Assembly: GCF_963678635.1 (NCBI RefSeq)
Contig: NC_087062.1
Span: forward strand, 40,627,330 to 40,659,171
Reading direction: 5' to 3'
DNA from: Symsagittifera roscoffensis
Taxonomy: Eukaryota > Xenacoelomorpha > Acoela > Convolutidae
DNA length: 31,842 bases
Part shown: one piece after another, positions 29,351-31,842 of the stretch
Layout of the letters: every line of letters starts with the position of its first letter
Position numbering within the stretch: the first letter of the stretch is position 1
Notes under the pieces: model-generated
Database searches by the model: none
Seen by the model: the letters and a program-made list of their open reading frames with translations, nothing else
What the model was told of the DNA's origin: nothing
Position numbers and translations under genes: made by a program

Positions 29351-29750
29351 GTTATGGGGAGATCGTCCAATCCCATGCAGTCACCTTAATCCAGTCTATC
29401 GTACTGCGCCAACCCGTATGGCGGAAGAACGCATCGGGAATGCTCTCCCCAGCAGCACCTCTTCTGATGAGGGTAGCTGATACATTGAAGGTTGTTGTCG
29501 GTTCCCTCTGCATGCACTCTTCAATCCGGTCGTTTCTGCTATCCTGAGGTTGACAGGGGTCCCAAAGGAAAGAGTGGCGATTGACGTCACTTCCGATCAA
29601 GCGATTTTCATCCGATCGCATGTTCTCGAGGACTAGTAATGCTTCTACGTTTACTCCACGGTTGCGCGGGATGTAGATCGGTACTTGTATACTACATCTT
29701 CTTTGATATAGATGAGATGACCACCAGCTGCTCTGGTTTCAGCTTGTTCT
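29250..29750 (-). pseudogene. Non-LTR element II: endonuclease, C-terminal two thirds
   Basis: This continues the APE-type (exonuclease-endonuclease-phosphatase fold) endonuclease that nicks the target to prime reverse transcription. One frame reads RAAGGHLIYIKEDVVYKYRS (about 29670-29730). After a frame change, the open frame 29621-29352 gives LIGSDVNRHSFLWDPCQPQD then SRNDRIEECMQ and GESIPDAFFRH. S-D-V-N-R-H-S with LWD matches the GDFNAHS-LWG active-site block, keeping its Asp and Asn. The last SDH-like block is not clear. It is broken by stops near 29650. Confidence 0.7.
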
Positions 29751-30249
29751 ACACACACGCATAGCTGTAACCGCTTATCTCTGGATTTTTGACTTCATCG
29801 CGGAGATTTGACTCCTGCGCTAGAGCCAGCTCCTTCACTCTGTGAGAAAACTCTCGGATGTTCAGCTTGATCTCATCTGCGTTCCAGCAGAGGATGCGGA
29901 GAGAGCCTTCGTGCATCCTCGCAGCTATTCTCATTCTGTCCTCAGCAGTGTCAAACTCGTTAGGTGGTTGCTCAGCAGGCTTGTCATGGTTGTTACCGCT
30001 CCAGTTCACTCCTGTAGCTGTGATCTTCATTTGGTCTCTGGTGTAACCCATTTTTACAAGCGCAGGATTTGTGGAACTAGCGTCTGCAGTTTGGACAAAA
30101 GCTCCCGGTCTTATTACTGGCAATGGTTGTCTGGCAAACCTTGCATGGCTGCTTCTCTTCATCTGGGATGGCCCCGACTGTGTGAGGCTGGATGCAGACC
30201 GTCTAGCGTTGGTTCTCACCACGGTATCATTCGAGTAGGTAGGGCACAC
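29749..30249 (-). pseudogene. Non-LTR element II: start of ORF2 with endonuclease N-terminus
   Basis: An open frame of 166 codons from the Met at 30249. Residues 1-105 are not recognised and may be the tail of ORF1 or an N-terminal extension. From residue 114, SLRILCWNADEIKLNIREFS, then VKELALAQESNL and ISGYSYACV, match the APE endonuclease N-terminus (L-I-WNA-GI-----L--R, then the QE catalytic pair, then P-I-GY). The Met at MRIAARMHEG just before the domain is the likelier ORF2 start. The frame ends at a stop next to a GT dinucleotide run (29755-29763), and the endonuclease continues in the next frame, pointing to a slippage frameshift. Confidence 0.7.
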
Positions 30250-30789
30250 TCACTTCACTGGATCATATCTACCGATGTTATTGAATTATTTCTTAATATG
30301 ACACTGAGAGTTGCATCCGTCTATTCTATCAGTTAGCGAGCGTTGTTTGGCTCTGAAAGCTAACTTGCAAGTGCTGCAGCTTATCAAGTTTTTTCTTGAG
30401 GCAGCGTTAGACAGCATGCATGTTTCGAGACCAATGTGCCTATGGCATCATCATCTCTGGTCGCTTTTGTATCGTGACAGGCTACTGCGTTCTGTCTTTT
30501 TGTAACATTTTGCATGAATGGAAGTAATGACACATGAGAAGGGCGTCAAACCTGGTCCCTACTTCATTTGGCACTTGCTACGCTTCTCGGGGACCGAGTT
30601 GCTCTCAGTTTATTCAGTCTTCATCGTGAGGCAGAGAAAAGGAGCTGGGGCCATTCCTTTGCACACCGAAACCGGGCGGCAGGAGAGAGTCCATCGACCA
30701 AAAATTCTGACTTGAGGATGGGGCAATTTTCAATACAAGGAGGTTTCGTTGATACCCAACACGCCATTCAAAGCCATTTCTTTTGGACC
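30250..30789 (-). other. Non-coding 5' region of element II and junction with element I
   Basis: No protein domain is readable on either strand; overlapping plus and minus frames at 30518-30804 look like chance. In the sense direction this lies between the tail of element I and the first coding part of element II, so it should be the 5' untranslated/ORF1-deleted region of II. It is much less AT-rich than 1-9000. Confidence 0.45.
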
Positions 30790-30882
30790 GGGTTGCTGAT
30801 TTAATAGCTGTTGTTGTCGTTATTTTTACTGCTGCTGTTTTTTGTTGTTGTTTGTTGATTGTGGTTATGTCGAAGGGAGCTC
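30790..30882 (-). repeat. CAA/CAG-rich 3' tail of non-LTR element I
   Basis: The minus strand reads CAACAAACAACAACAAAAAA, then CAGCAGCAGTAAAAATAACG and ACAACAACAGC (about 30803-30860). The order CAA-rich, CAGCAGCAGTAAAAAT, CAA-rich also occurs after elements III and III'. Confidence 0.65.
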
Positions 30883-31260
30883 TTAAAGGCATCTCTTCGC
30901 CAGCATCGTAGTTCCGTCTGGATCTTGAGATAGATTGGCTAGTCCCACGTCAGTTGTGCCAAAAATTTCTTGTCTTGCTGCTATTGTTCCGGGAAATTCC
31001 AGTAACCAGTCTTCTAGCGTTTCCGGGGTTTCGTGACATTTCGGGCAGGTGGGGTCTTCGGCTGGGTTCATGAGGTGCCGATAGGCTACCAACTTCAAGC
31101 TGTGGCCAGATCTCAAGCGCGCAATCATCGTAGCGTCTTTTCGGCTTAGAATAGCTTTCTCGTCGCGTAATGTAGACAGGTTTGCATGGGTTTCTGCCGT
31201 CCGGGCATGTTGGGGGGGGGGGAGAGTCTTTGAAGGATCGTTTAATTGTAGAAATTGCAC
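30883..31260 (-). pseudogene. Non-LTR element I: ORF2 C-terminal domain
   Basis: An open frame of 125 codons, out of frame with the RNase H before it. It carries LSRKDATMIARLRSGHSLKL, then DPTCPKCHETPETLEDWLLE. R-D----ARLRSGHS---Y-H and C-x2-C are typical of the segment after RNase H in I-superfamily-like elements. In this copy the His expected before W is Asp and the last Cys is Phe (EFPG), so metal binding is probably lost. The frame switch happens at the 11-G run at 31212-31222. Confidence 0.75.
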
Positions 31261-31579
31261 TCTTCAGAGTGATTGGTTTGGATTCGTCTGTGAGATTACA
31301 TGCTTCGTTGGCTACTCTGTCGGCCAGCTCATTACCTTGGATACCCATGTGGCCTGGGATCCATTGGATCTTGATCGGGCGCCTGAGGGAGTCCAAAGTG
31401 AGGCTGAGATCGGAAGTCTCAGGTCCGTCGCCTTCGAGAGCAGTGGCTAGGGACTGGCTGTCAGTGCAGATCATGATGATGGTATCGGCGTTGAACTCTT
31501 CTATCCAGTTCAGCGCTGCTCCAAAAGCTTCTCTTTCTTCTTCAAAGGACGAGGTGATGGCCTGCCTTTGATGCTGGCG
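30950..31579 (-). pseudogene. Non-LTR element I: RNase H core
   Basis: This frame is open from a TAG at 31580-31582 to 30950. It reads AITSSFEEEREAFGAAL (Glu block), IMICTDSQSLATALEGD (second Asp) and IQWIPGHMGIQGNELADRVA (GH and last Asp), the conserved order of an RNase H fold. Past the G-run at 31212-31222 the frame is no longer the family frame, and the remaining 85 or so residues are spurious; the true continuation is the overlapping frame at 30883-31260. The first catalytic Asp lies in the separate frame upstream and is mutated. Confidence 0.8.
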
Positions 31580-31589
31580 CTATGCAAAA

Positions 31590-31842
31590 CTACGGGGTCG
31601 CAGGGCTCCCTCTCGTGACGACAAGCCCTGCACCTCCGTTCCTGGCACCTTCGGCTGCCGAACCGCCCGTATAGACGACCAAGTCAGCACCAGAGTTGCC
31701 GATGATGCTAATCGCTTCGTCTTTCGCCTCGTTACTTCTGTTCTTTCCTGCTAGGATGGTGGATACACTCCAGCGTCTGTGATAGCAGTTCCAAGGCGGT
31801 TCCTTGATCTGTTGAAGGGGAAGCCTCTTCTGTAGGTCGGTG
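31590..31842 (-). pseudogene. Non-LTR element I: RT/RNase H linker and first RNase H strand, catalytic Asp lost
   Basis: Continuing from beyond the window, this frame reads LQKRLPLQQIKEPPW, a linker typical before RNase H, then NSGADLVVYTGGSAAEG and NGGAGLVVTRG. YTGGS takes the place of YTDGS, so the first catalytic Asp is Gly (codon 31665-31667). A TAG at 31590-31592 ends the frame, and the Glu block follows in a different frame from 31579. The RT of this copy would lie to the right of the window. Confidence 0.75.

Noticed and set aside
29842-30336. 164-codon plus-strand frame
   Set aside because: It is antisense to the endonuclease-containing frame at 29749-30249, which has recognisable motifs; no domain is visible on the plus strand.

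Overview
This window looks like repeat-dense animal DNA, most likely from an arthropod or another invertebrate. It is AT-rich, carries no operon-like gene blocks or long host reading frames, and is filled with decayed eukaryotic mobile elements: a Ty3/gypsy-type LTR retrotransposon, I-superfamily-like non-LTR retrotransposons with RNase H, and small inverted-repeat elements. I cannot name the species. No host protein-coding gene, rRNA or tRNA could be supported. A run of 200 N (9143-9342) marks a scaffold gap.

Layout. (1) 1-9050 is AT-rich DNA with no gene, holding anciently diverged dispersed repeats, two small inverted-repeat elements (687-894 and 8609-8993), hAT-like element ends (around 143 and at 3472), a 48-bp palindrome and homopolymer runs. 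(2) 9060-18350 is a minus-strand LTR retrotransposon, read right to left as leader, gag, protease, pol. Its integrase region is still recognisable, but most of the reverse transcriptase and its RNase H are missing. (3) 18350-19967 holds a 110-bp direct-repeat pair and a chimeric scrap of non-LTR retrotransposon. (4) 19965-27933 is a second, longer copy of 14522-19967: leader, gag and the non-LTR block again. (5) 26200-31842 is a head-to-tail series of at least three minus-strand non-LTR retrotransposon copies, each ending in CAA/CAG-rich DNA, one of which has grown into a (TTG)n microsatellite.

How it fits together. The main structural event is a tandem duplication whose junction falls in the protease catalytic Asp codon and shares three bases with both parental flanks. 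Afterwards the left unit lost about 1.55 kb of gag and about 0.94 kb of non-LTR sequence (or the copies come from different haplotypes). All coding remnants carry stops or frameshifts, several of them at homopolymer or dinucleotide runs, so no element here looks autonomous. I did not find a convincing new biological system. The items most worth a second look are the duplication, the tandem non-LTR array with trinucleotide tails, an 88-nt miRNA-precursor-like hairpin (29046-29133), and the small inverted-repeat elements.
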